The notes beneath the pieces were generated by a model. It saw only the letters and a list, made by a program, of their open reading frames with translations, was not told where the DNA came from and made no database searches. The translations under genes and the position numbers were made by a program. Positions 1 to 6,134 of a stretch of 6,309 bases of DNA are shown one piece after another (within the stretch, counting starts at the first letter, position 1; each line of letters opens with the position of its first letter). This stretch comes from Dehalococcoidales bacterium. Lineage in GTDB: Bacteria > Chloroflexota > Dehalococcoidia > Dehalococcoidales > RBG-16-60-22. The stretch is from contig JAUWGD010000097.1 in the NCBI GenBank assembly GCA_030606585.1, forward strand, positions 1-6,309, given 5' to 3'.

Positions 1-2
1 GA

Positions 3-2246
3 GTAGAGGATGCCATATGGCAGATACAGTTTGACCGCCTGCCGATTTTATCCGGCGATGATAATTACGCCTACGATTTCAGCACAAACTGTTCATACGA
101 ACTGGACGACACGATGAACGGCTATACGGTTGATGTAACTATCTCGAACGTCTGGATTCCGAGCAATACAACTCTGGACGCACTGGGTTTATCACCGGCT
201 GCAGCCAGGGCCATTGTCGAGAGAGATGTCACCGACAACGAGACAAACAGGCTGATAGTCACCGGCACCGCCCTTGATGATGACACCTACCGGCTAAAAA
301 TAGACTTCTATCCGGCTGTCGGTGTCGAAGACCCGATGGAATTTTCTTCCATTGGCGTATGGCTGCCTCACGGTTTTACCTATGACGGTGCTTGTAATCT
401 GGAACAAACGCCCTATAGCTTTGCCCCCCCCACAACCTCAGCCCACCCCGGTGGCCAGGCTGTGCTCTGGGATTTTTCCAGCGACCCTGTTGAATTCAAC
501 GATTTACCCCCCATGAGTACATATTCCGTGAAGGTTTCTTTTGATTATGATGCCGACGAGGCAGGAACCAGGCCGGTTGCCATAGGCTGGGTGGTAACCA
601 GCGGTGCACTCAGCGGTGATATCCCGATTACCTGGGATATCGATACCAGAATATACAAGGTCACCTCCACCGCCGGCGATACGACCGTCGAGGCTTATCC
701 TTCCCGATGTGACATGCGCCAGTTAGGCGCCGCCTTCCAGGGTGACTACATCGCTATCGGCAACACCTTGATGACAGACACACCACCTACAAACAATATC
801 CGCGATACGTTGCTGTCCGAAAGCACGGCCGACACAAAAAACGATGACGAAAGCTACCGCATTCCGGATGATGCTACGGTGGTTGACGCCTTTCTCTACT
901 GGTCCGGCTGGGTTAAATGCGATACAGACCCGGACCATGCCGATGCTACCGTCTGGGCAGAAGAATGCTCCACTGCTAATTTTACCAGTAACTGGTCCCA
1001 GACCGACGATGCCTGGGACGGTGATAACGACACATATTACGAGGGGCATTATACGGGCAGTGTCGCTAATGCGCGCTACCTGACGATGGTAAATGCGGTT
1101 GACCTGAGTGGCCGTACCGCGGGTAGTGTTGTGATTGGTTGGAAACAGTGGGAAAACGGCTCCCTGGAACCGCTCAGTCACCCTACCGATGGTGACGCCC
1201 TTAAATTCGAACTATATAACGGCACGAGCTGGAGCGCCCCCATTACCGCTTTTGAAAACGACCTTGGCTGGGGAGGGGAAGCATACTATTACGTATTACC
1301 TCAAGCATATTTAACGGCGAATTTCAAGATAAGGTTCTACCTGGAGGGGTTCGCCGAGGGCAGCGGCGGTACTAAGGAAATCTGCCGCATCGATGAAATC
1401 CACATCGGTGACATCGCCGATAGAAATATCACTTTCAAGATAGGCAACCCCCTGAGCCCCGATTACAGCGGCAGTCTCAGCGCACTGGAATTTACCGTAC
1501 TCGGCAATGCCAACACCGGAGAGTATTCCTACTCCTGCATGCAGAATGTCAAGACCCTCGTTGAAACATACTCTCTCAAGGGGGACGATGAGAACCCCAC
1601 CGGCAATGGAGAATATACCGTCGGGGGTGTTATCGCCCATACGAGCGAGCACTGGTCTTACGCCGGCTGGTCTCTGATTATCATCTACTCCAGCCCGGAG
1701 ACGGCGGGGCGTCAGCTCTTTAAATTTGATAGATTTGCCTTCTGTAATCAGTACGATAATCTTGATTTCGACTTCGATGGCGAGCCGGGCGGCACTATCT
1801 CCGGCTTCATCATTCCCGAGCAAATCGAGGGCGAGGCGAATGCCGCCAAGCTGACCTGCTTCGTGGGTGAGGGCGATAATGCCTGGTATCCGGAGTTCAT
1901 AGCTTTTAACGCGCCGGAGGAGTACTGGTCTAACCCTTCAAGTATGCCAAACCAGTACAAGCTCTGGGATGGTATCGACACTACCTCAAATAGCCAGTCT
2001 GCTCCCAATAATGTCTGGAACTCACGGTTCAAGACATCCGATACGGGCACGTCAACCATTGACGGTATAGATATCGATACCTTCTATATCACGTGGGCAA
2101 GCGGCCTCCTGCACGCGGATGAAACCGAGGCGCATATAGACATTTATACTGACTTCGAAAATTTCAATTTGATATATCTGATTCTGTCCGTGAGAAGCAA
2201 GACGACCATCGGTGGTACCACTCACTATACGATAAGCGGCAGCTAG
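3..2246 (+). CDS. Large secreted/surface beta-rich protein, 5'-truncated by the window edge
   Basis: The frame is open from the first complete codon (position 3) to a TAG at 2244-2246, giving 747 visible residues. The ATG at 114 is therefore an internal methionine and the true start lies outside the window. The protein is rich in Asp, Asn, Thr, Ser and aromatic residues, poor in Lys, and has no visible membrane segment, which suits an exported beta-sandwich protein. A surface-protein module known from bacterial adhesin-like proteins is visible in pieces: GDYIAIGNTLM (741-773), VVDAFLYWSGW (879-911), NITFKIG (from about 1425), GEYTVGG (about 1608-1628) and YAGWSLIIIYSSPE (1659-1700). A jelly-roll-like block of about 150 residues (about 966-1416, ending IDEIHIGDI) separates the halves. 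No LPXTG motif or C-terminal anchor is seen; anchoring or signal sequences would have to be in the missing N-terminus. A run of eight C lies at 424-431. Function unknown; surface structure or adhesion is an inference. Confidence 0.75.
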   Translation, partial: VEDAIWQIQFDRLPILSGDDNYAYDFSTNCSYELDDTMNGYTVDVTISNVWIPSNTTLDALGLSPAAARAIVERDVTDNETNRLIVTGTALDDDTYRLKIDFYPAVGVEDPMEFSSIGVWLPHGFTYDGACNLEQTPYSFAPPTTSAHPGGQAVLWDFSSDPVEFNDLPPMSTYSVKVSFDYDADEAGTRPVAIGWVVTSGALSGDIPITWDIDTRIYKVTSTAGDTTVEAYPSRCDMRQLGAAFQGDYIAIGNTLMTDTPPTNNIRDTLLSESTADTKNDDESYRIPDDATVVDAFLYWSGWVKCDTDPDHADATVWAEECSTANFTSNWSQTDDAWDGDNDTYYEGHYTGSVANARYLTMVNAVDLSGRTAGSVVIGWKQWENGSLEPLSHPTDGDALKFELYNGTSWSAPITAFENDLGWGGEAYYYVLPQAYLTANFKIRFYLEGFAEGSGGTKEICRIDEIHIGDIADRNITFKIGNPLSPDYSGSLSALEFTVLGNANTGEYSYSCMQNVKTLVETYSLKGDDENPTGNGEYTVGGVIAHTSEHWSYAGWSLIIIYSSPETAGRQLFKFDRFAFCNQYDNLDFDFDGEPGGTISGFIIPEQIEGEANAAKLTCFVGEGDNAWYPEFIAFNAPEEYWSNPSSMPNQYKLWDGIDTTSNSQSAPNNVWNSRFKTSDTGTSTIDGIDIDTFYITWASGLLHADETEAHIDIYTDFENFNLIYLILSVRSKTTIGGTTHYTISGS
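2243..2246. other. CTAG shared as stop codon by two convergent genes
   Basis: The + strand surface protein stops with TAG at 2244-2246, and the minus-strand selenoprotein stops with TAG at 2245-2243. The palindrome CTAG serves both, so the genes overlap by four bases. No terminator hairpin is visible on either side. Confidence 0.93.
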
Positions 2247-2737
2247 ATGCCAACTTCGGTCGAGCTCCGCTTCTCCTCCAGTTCATAGAGCTTCTCGATA
2301 ACGAACAGGACATAGTCGTCGCATTTCTGGAAAAGACCTGACTCTATCGCCTTTTTAGCGGCTGCTTTATCCGAAAGGTCGACTCCCAGAAGCCCCATGC
2401 AAATTATGTCCCCGAACTTCTCGTTGAAACCCCTGACCAGCTCGGCGGCATCTTTAAAAGCCGCTCTTCTCCCCGCCTCGACCTTCTCTTTGTCATCCGG
2501 AGAGCAGCGGTTCCGCAGTCCCAGGGCTATTGCCGCAGCGGATACCGCGCCGCAGGGTGCCTGCTGCTGACCGGCAATGCCTCCATGGAAAGCGGTGCCC
2601 GCCCAGAGAAAGTCGTCATTCTCCAGTCCGTAAGCCTCCCACATGACCTGCAGGACGGTCGGCCCTCAGCCGGAGCCCTGGTGCAAAATATCCAGTGCTT
2701 TCCTTTTGGCTTCCTCAAGCGGCAGCTTTAAAATCAT
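2243..2737 (-). CDS. C-GCAxxG-C-C family selenoprotein (putative redox protein) with in-frame TGA read as Sec
   Basis: A 164-residue protein if TGA codon 24 (2668-2666) is read as selenocysteine. The start at 2737 is chosen because AGGAG (2749-2745) lies 7 bases upstream; the alternative ATG at 2644 (codon 32) has no such site and sits inside a stem-loop. The N-terminus MILKLPLEEAKRKALDILHQ is coding-like and fits the family, whose first motif is a helix followed by G-x-x-C-x-x-x-V. Here that reads GSG-U-GPTVLQV, with Sec on the Cys position. The other conserved cysteines are present: C62 in APCGAVSA, C113 in IICMGLLG and C139 in FQKCDDY, plus an extra C78. The glycine-rich FHGGIAG lies at 50-56. 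There is no signal peptide or membrane segment, so it is probably cytoplasmic. The family is predicted to be redox-active, with no reaction known to me. It is the last gene of the ABC exporter operon, 13 bases after permease 2. A pseudogene with a nonsense mutation is the alternative, made unlikely by the SECIS-like hairpin and the intact family pattern on both sides of the TGA. Confidence 0.88.
2632..2660 (-). promoter_or_regulatory. Bacterial SECIS-like stem-loop downstream of the Sec TGA
   Basis: Ten bases after the TGA, UCCUGCA (2655-2649) pairs with UGUGGGA (2643-2637) over seven pairs, two of them G-U wobbles, closing the loop GGUCA (2648-2644). With G2656 and C2634 bulged, the stem extends by C-G, C-G, A-U and G-U out to 2660/2632. 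The string UGCAGGUC matches the apical part of the E. coli fdhF SECIS as I remember it, where SelB contacts the GGUC loop and a nearby bulged U. The loop starts 17 bases after the TGA, against 18 in fdhF. Expected role: recruiting SelB with Sec-tRNA to the ribosome. Confidence 0.8.
2666..2668 (-). other. In-frame TGA, predicted selenocysteine codon (Sec24)
   Basis: On the minus strand the codon TGA at 2668-2666 interrupts an otherwise continuous frame from 2737 to 2243. It falls at the first conserved Cys of the C-GCAxxG-C-C family, between GSG and GPTV, and is followed at once by a SECIS-like stem-loop. Confidence 0.87.
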
Positions 2738-2744
2738 AGAACGT

Positions 2745-2750
2745 CTCCTT
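2745..2750 (-). promoter_or_regulatory. Ribosome binding site of the selenoprotein gene
   Basis: On the minus strand AAGGAG (2750-2745) lies 7 bases before the ATG at 2737-2735, directly after the TGA stop of permease 2 (2753-2751). It is the clearest Shine-Dalgarno sequence in the operon, and it decides the start upstream of the in-frame TGA rather than at 2644. Confidence 0.85.
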
Positions 2751-4004
2751 TCATGTGGCGCTGGTGCGGAAACGCCAGATAGCTATCAGGCCAAATACCA
2801 CGGTGAAGCCCAGGAGGGCTAACATCTCCGGAACCACGGCGCCGAAATCGGCACCGAAGAGCATTAATTTATTAAATCCGGTATTCGCCCAGGCATGAGG
2901 GCTGATTTTAGCCAGGTTCTGCAGCCACCTGGGCAGAATAAATAGAGGCCACCAGCAACCGCCGAGTGGTGCCAGTACCAGAGCCGTTACAACGGCCAGT
3001 GAACCCGCACTGCGCTGCGTCCTGGCCAGCGTCGCCAGCATTACGGCAAAGGCTGAGGACATAATTACCATAAGGATGGAGAGGATGATTACGGCCACCG
3101 GAGCTATCCCTAGGTCGATTTTAAATATCAGAATACCCGCTACCCAGAATATCAGTATCTGAATCAGACCCCTGATGGCCGTACCGGCAAAGACGCCCCC
3201 CAGAATAGACTCTCGCTTTACCGAGCTTGACAGTAGCCGTTCCAGGGTATTGTTCTGGCGCTCGCGCACGATTGTCTCGGCCGTCACTGCGGCGGCGAAA
3301 AAGACAAACATTACCAGATAGCCGGGAATAACGTAGTTGGCCGGGTTTTCCGCCTCTACCTCGCCCACCTTCTCAATATCGAAGCCTATATAAGACGCTT
3401 CCGCCCCCGCAGCGCCGCGTCCCATGAAAACATCCGCCATTATTTGTTGAACGGCCCGGTTAATGCTTGCCGCATCACCCGGGATTAAGCCACCTTCTAC
3501 GAGAAGGGCAACACTGGCATTGATAATAACCCGGTGGGTACCAAGCTGTGAGGCGATTGCTCCGGCAAATCCGTTCAGGGCAGCCCGGTCGTTAACATTC
3601 CCGGCATCGGCAACCACCTCAATCTCGGTTCCCGAACCCGACATTATTCCTTCGGTAAAATCCGCTGGAAAGGCAATAAAGCCGTTTAATTCGCCTTCCT
3701 CCACGGCCCGGTATGCTTCGTCATAATCCTTGTCCCAGACTATTATCGGCTCGCCGGGACCGAGCAGAGATTCATCAACGGTCTCCATGGCACGTATTAT
3801 CTGGTGACTCAGTCCGCTCTCTACTTCGAGGGTAGCCACGTGAAGTTCCAGCCGCCTGTCCTCGCTAACACCGAGGTTGAGAAAATAAAACATCACGACG
3901 AACATAAACGGGAAAATGACGAAAAAGAATACCGCAGCACGGTCTTTGACGAAGATTTTCAAATCTTTTATAGCGATATACCAGGCACGGCTAAGCTGAT
4001 TCAT
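2751..4004 (-). CDS. ABC-2 type transporter permease, second subunit (417 aa)
   Basis: Integral membrane half of an ABC exporter. The layout is typical of the long-loop ABC-2 (NatB/YhgE-like) group: a cytoplasmic N-terminus, TM1 at about residues 22-44, a soluble extracytoplasmic domain of about 180 residues (45-224), then a block of about five membrane segments (about 225-245, 277-297, 301-326, 333-357, 390-411). After TM2 comes the family's cytoplasmic signature RERQNNTLERLLSS (247-260). The late motif LGGCWWPLFILP (347-358), followed by SPHAWA, is also characteristic. The start at 4004 lies 6 bases after the stop of the upstream permease; the Shine-Dalgarno is weak (AGAAAG), suggesting translational coupling. 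It should pair with the other permease as a heterodimer driven by the ATPase of the same operon. The substrate is not evident; drug, lipid or antibiotic export as in linearmycin-type transporters is possible. Confidence 0.94.
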   Translation of the reverse strand: MNQLSRAWYIAIKDLKIFVKDRAAVFFFVIFPFMFVVMFYFLNLGVSEDRRLELHVATLEVESGLSHQIIRAMETVDESLLGPGEPIIVWDKDYDEAYRAVEEGELNGFIAFPADFTEGIMSGSGTEIEVVADAGNVNDRAALNGFAGAIASQLGTHRVIINASVALLVEGGLIPGDAASINRAVQQIMADVFMGRGAAGAEASYIGFDIEKVGEVEAENPANYVIPGYLVMFVFFAAAVTAETIVRERQNNTLERLLSSSVKRESILGGVFAGTAIRGLIQILIFWVAGILIFKIDLGIAPVAVIILSILMVIMSSAFAVMLATLARTQRSAGSLAVVTALVLAPLGGCWWPLFILPRWLQNLAKISPHAWANTGFNKLMLFGADFGAVVPEMLALLGFTVVFGLIAIWRFRTSAT

Positions 4005-4010
4005 TGCTTT

Positions 4011-5189
4011 CTATTTACCCCCGGGCATTACCCTGAATATAAGTCGGCTGATCAGAAGTCCCACGACCATGACGCCGGCAAGTATTCCCAACTGCGGGCC
4101 GACATCACCGAGAGAACCTCCCTCGTTTATAATTACGTTAAAAGCATCATTGGCATATACATTGATGGATAACCGGCTGAGAGTGTAAAAGGCGGAGTCT
4201 CTGGCAATCTCAAAGAAAGTACCGCCCAGCATAAACGAGGTTACCGAAAAGACAACCGCAATCCAGGCGGCCCCGTCTTCGCTACGGGCGATTGAGGCGA
4301 TTATCAGCCCTATACCGCTGGCGGTCCCCGCGAAGATAAGGGCAATTACCAGAGACGATAAAAAGGACAGGGGAGTGAAGATTTGAAAAACGGCGTAAGA
4401 CAGGCCTAAAAGTATGAGTGTCTGCACAAAGCCGCGTGATACACTGGCGAAAAATTTACCGATGAAAAGCTGTCCCACGCTGAGCCGGGTGGTGAGCAAC
4501 CGTTCTAATGTACCCTTACGGCGCTCCTCCACAATAACCCTGGCTGCCATCGCTATGGCGAAGAGGACATACATGGTAACAATGCCGGGCAGGAACTGGT
4601 TAACAAAGTCGGGACTGCCACCCAGCACCTCTTCCCGGACACCCACTACGGGAGTCTCGCGTTCCTGTGCCAGGAACTCCTGCACCGCCACTTCAATCTG
4701 GTCTTGAGATATACCTTTTCCCTGCAGGCTTTCGCTGACCTGACCGCGAACCTGGAACTCCTGATTTATCTCCTCTGCCACGCCGCGGACTATGCTGGAA
4801 ACAACCTGTCCCCACTGCTCTCCGTTGCCCCTCTGCCTGAAGACCAGTTCCGCTTTATCGCCGGAAACCAGCGCTTCCGTAAAGTCCTCGGGTATATAGA
4901 GGACCAGTAATATATCCGAACGTTCCAGCTTGGTTTCCGCTTCAGATGGTGTTAGCAGCTCTACTTCAAGGCCTTCGACTTCGCCAAGCTGTTCTAACAG
5001 GACAGAGGAATAGGTGCCTTTATCTTCGTCTACGATATAGGCGGTACCTTCAAACATTGTCTGTCCGCCGAAGGCACCGTAAAGCAGGGCAAAGGTAATA
5101 ATCGGCAGGAGGAGGCTGAAGGCAAGGTCGCCCCTGTCCTGCAGGTACAGTTTTACTTCATTGAAGGCTATAAAAAAGGCTCGCTTCAT
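4011..5189 (-). CDS. ABC-2 type transporter permease, first subunit (392 aa)
   Basis: Partner membrane subunit of the same ABC exporter. TM1 lies at about residues 22-42, followed by an extracytoplasmic domain of about 155 residues (43-197) rich in Glu and Gln, then membrane segments at about 200-220, 252-272, 276-302, 306-326 and 365-387. The ABC-2 cytoplasmic signature VEERRKGTLERLLTTR (220-235) is clear, and LGGTFFEIA (321-329) is the counterpart of the late GG motif. It resembles its neighbour in design but not closely in sequence, so the pair is an old duplication rather than a recent one. The start at 5189 is 7 bases after the ATPase stop with no strong Shine-Dalgarno, again pointing to coupling. 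The protein is complete, and its length is normal for the group. Confidence 0.94.
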   Translation of the reverse strand: MKRAFFIAFNEVKLYLQDRGDLAFSLLLPIITFALLYGAFGGQTMFEGTAYIVDEDKGTYSSVLLEQLGEVEGLEVELLTPSEAETKLERSDILLVLYIPEDFTEALVSGDKAELVFRQRGNGEQWGQVVSSIVRGVAEEINQEFQVRGQVSESLQGKGISQDQIEVAVQEFLAQERETPVVGVREEVLGGSPDFVNQFLPGIVTMYVLFAIAMAARVIVEERRKGTLERLLTTRLSVGQLFIGKFFASVSRGFVQTLILLGLSYAVFQIFTPLSFLSSLVIALIFAGTASGIGLIIASIARSEDGAAWIAVVFSVTSFMLGGTFFEIARDSAFYTLSRLSINVYANDAFNVIINEGGSLGDVGPQLGILAGVMVVGLLISRLIFRVMPGGK

Positions 5190-5196
5190 ATCTCGG

Positions 5197-5946
5197 CTAG
5201 TCTCGCAGGCTCCGTCCGGTAAATTTCAGGAAGACATCCTCAAGGGTAACCTGCTCCGGCGAGCCGATTTCCCCCTTGAGTTTATACGGCGTGTCCATCT
5301 TTATTATTTGACCGCCATCCATAATAGCCACGCGCTCGCAGAGGCGGTCGGCTTCTTCCATATAATGAGTGGTATAGAGAACGGTCATGCCTTTGTTCCG
5401 CAGTCCTTCGATGGTCTCATATATATTATTCCGCGATTGCGGGTCTATGCCCACGGTCGGCTCGTCCAGGAAGAGAAGCTGCGGTTTGCCCATAAGGGCG
5501 ATAGCCAGATTGATACGGCGCTTCATACCCCCGGAATACTTGGCGACTTTTCCCTTAGCTCTATCCTCCAGACCCATCATCTCCAGGTTGGTCATGGCCT
5601 GGGCTCTGGCTTCGCTGCCTCTCAGCCCCACCATCCGACCGAAGAATACCATGTTATCAAGGGCGGAGAGGTCTTCGTAAAGCGCCAGTTCCTGAGGGCA
5701 GACCCCGATGATACTGCGAACAGCCGCGGCGTCCTGTCGTATGGAGTAGCCCCCTATCGTAACATCGCCGCTGTCGGCTTCCAGGACCGTGGAAAGCATA
5801 CGAATCGTCGTTGTCTTGCCGGCGCCGTTGGGCCCCAGGAGGCCGAAAATTTCACCCTTCTTAATGGAGAACGAAACGCCGTTCACCACCTTGAAATCAC
5901 GAAAACTTTTATGCAGGTCTTTTACCACCAGAAATTCCTCAGCCAT
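5197..5946 (-). CDS. ABC-2 type transporter ATP-binding protein (249 aa)
   Basis: Cytoplasmic nucleotide-binding subunit that hydrolyses ATP to drive the exporter. All motifs are intact: Walker A GPNGAGKTT (38-46), Q-loop Q85 in CPQEL, signature YSGGM (137-141), Walker B LLFLDEP with catalytic E162, D-loop VGID (165-168) and switch H194 in TTH. The sequence places it in the DrrA/CcmA-like group serving ABC-2 permeases. At 249 residues it ends soon after the ABC domain and lacks the longer C-terminal extension seen in some drug-export ATPases (about 300 residues or more). The ATG at 5946 follows a G-rich stretch (GGGGGT, then AAGGA right before the ATG), so ribosome binding is plausible but not textbook. 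It is the first gene of the operon, with a promoter about 50 bases upstream, and is followed after 7 bases by permease 1. Confidence 0.97.
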   Translation of the reverse strand: MAEEFLVVKDLHKSFRDFKVVNGVSFSIKKGEIFGLLGPNGAGKTTTIRMLSTVLEADSGDVTIGGYSIRQDAAAVRSIIGVCPQELALYEDLSALDNMVFFGRMVGLRGSEARAQAMTNLEMMGLEDRAKGKVAKYSGGMKRRINLAIALMGKPQLLFLDEPTVGIDPQSRNNIYETIEGLRNKGMTVLYTTHYMEEADRLCERVAIMDGGQIIKMDTPYKLKGEIGSPEQVTLEDVFLKFTGRSLRD

Positions 5947-5993
5947 GTCCTTACCCCCGCTTTCCTCGACTAAAAAAGAAAATATGTGGAAGC

Positions 5994-6023
5994 ATTATAT
6001 ACCTTGAGATACTATGGTTGCAA
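5994..6023 (-). promoter_or_regulatory. Predicted sigma70-type promoter of the ABC exporter-selenoprotein operon
   Basis: On the minus strand a perfect -10 box TATAAT (5999-5994) is preceded, after 18 bases, by TTGCAA (6023-6018), which matches the -35 consensus at four of six positions. The start of transcription would be near 5987, leaving a leader of about 40 bases before the ATPase ATG. It lies between the upstream terminator and the first gene, as expected. Confidence 0.65.
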
Positions 6024-6075
6024 GAGGTTAAGAAGAAATATTCAATTATAAATTTGGATTTTAAAAAGTGATGCT

Positions 6076-6112
6076 AAAAACAACGAGGCCTCCTTTAAAT
6101 TGGAGGCCTCGT
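6076..6112 (-). terminator. Intrinsic terminator after the oxidoreductase gene
   Basis: A perfect 11-base inverted repeat, ACGAGGCCTCC (6083-6093) and GGAGGCCTCGT (6102-6112), is separated by an 8-base AT loop. On the minus strand it is followed by TTGTTTTT (6082-6076... reading down), a good U tract. It lies 22 bases past the stop of the gene at 6135 and separates it from the ABC operon. The + side has no T run, so it acts in one direction. Confidence 0.88.
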
Positions 6113-6134
6113 ATAAAATCCGTTGTTATCTTGT

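Noticed and set aside
114..116. ATG as the start of the surface protein
   Set aside because: The same frame stays open to position 3 with protein-like sequence (AIWQIQFDRLPIL), and no Shine-Dalgarno precedes 114; the gene begins outside the window.
1311..2059. Two minus-strand open frames (1311-1823 and 1748-2059) opposite the surface protein
   Set aside because: They overlap each other and the real gene, and their translations show no recognisable motifs; they are mirror frames of a GC-balanced coding region.
2642..2644. ATG as the start of the small minus-strand protein
   Set aside because: It lies in the SECIS-like stem, has no good ribosome binding site, and would remove the family's N-terminal helix and first redox residue, which are encoded just upstream.
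2666..2668. Nonsense mutation making the small gene a pseudogene
   Set aside because: Everything else in the gene is intact, the TGA replaces precisely a conserved Cys, and a SECIS-like hairpin follows at the right distance. Not fully excluded without genome context.
2527..2718. Minus-strand 63-codon frame overlapping the selenoprotein start
   Set aside because: It is a different frame inside the selenoprotein gene, has a Shine-Dalgarno-free start and an Arg/Ser/Pro-rich translation, and looks like a shadow of the real gene.
5161..5973. Plus-strand 270-codon open frame
   Set aside because: It is antisense to the ABC ATPase, which has every expected motif; the plus-strand translation shows no family features.
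5947..6134. A small gene in the gap between the oxidoreductase and the ATPase
   Set aside because: The 188 bases are AT-rich and are explained by the terminator, the promoter and the leader; I see no start codon with a ribosome binding site leading a credible frame.
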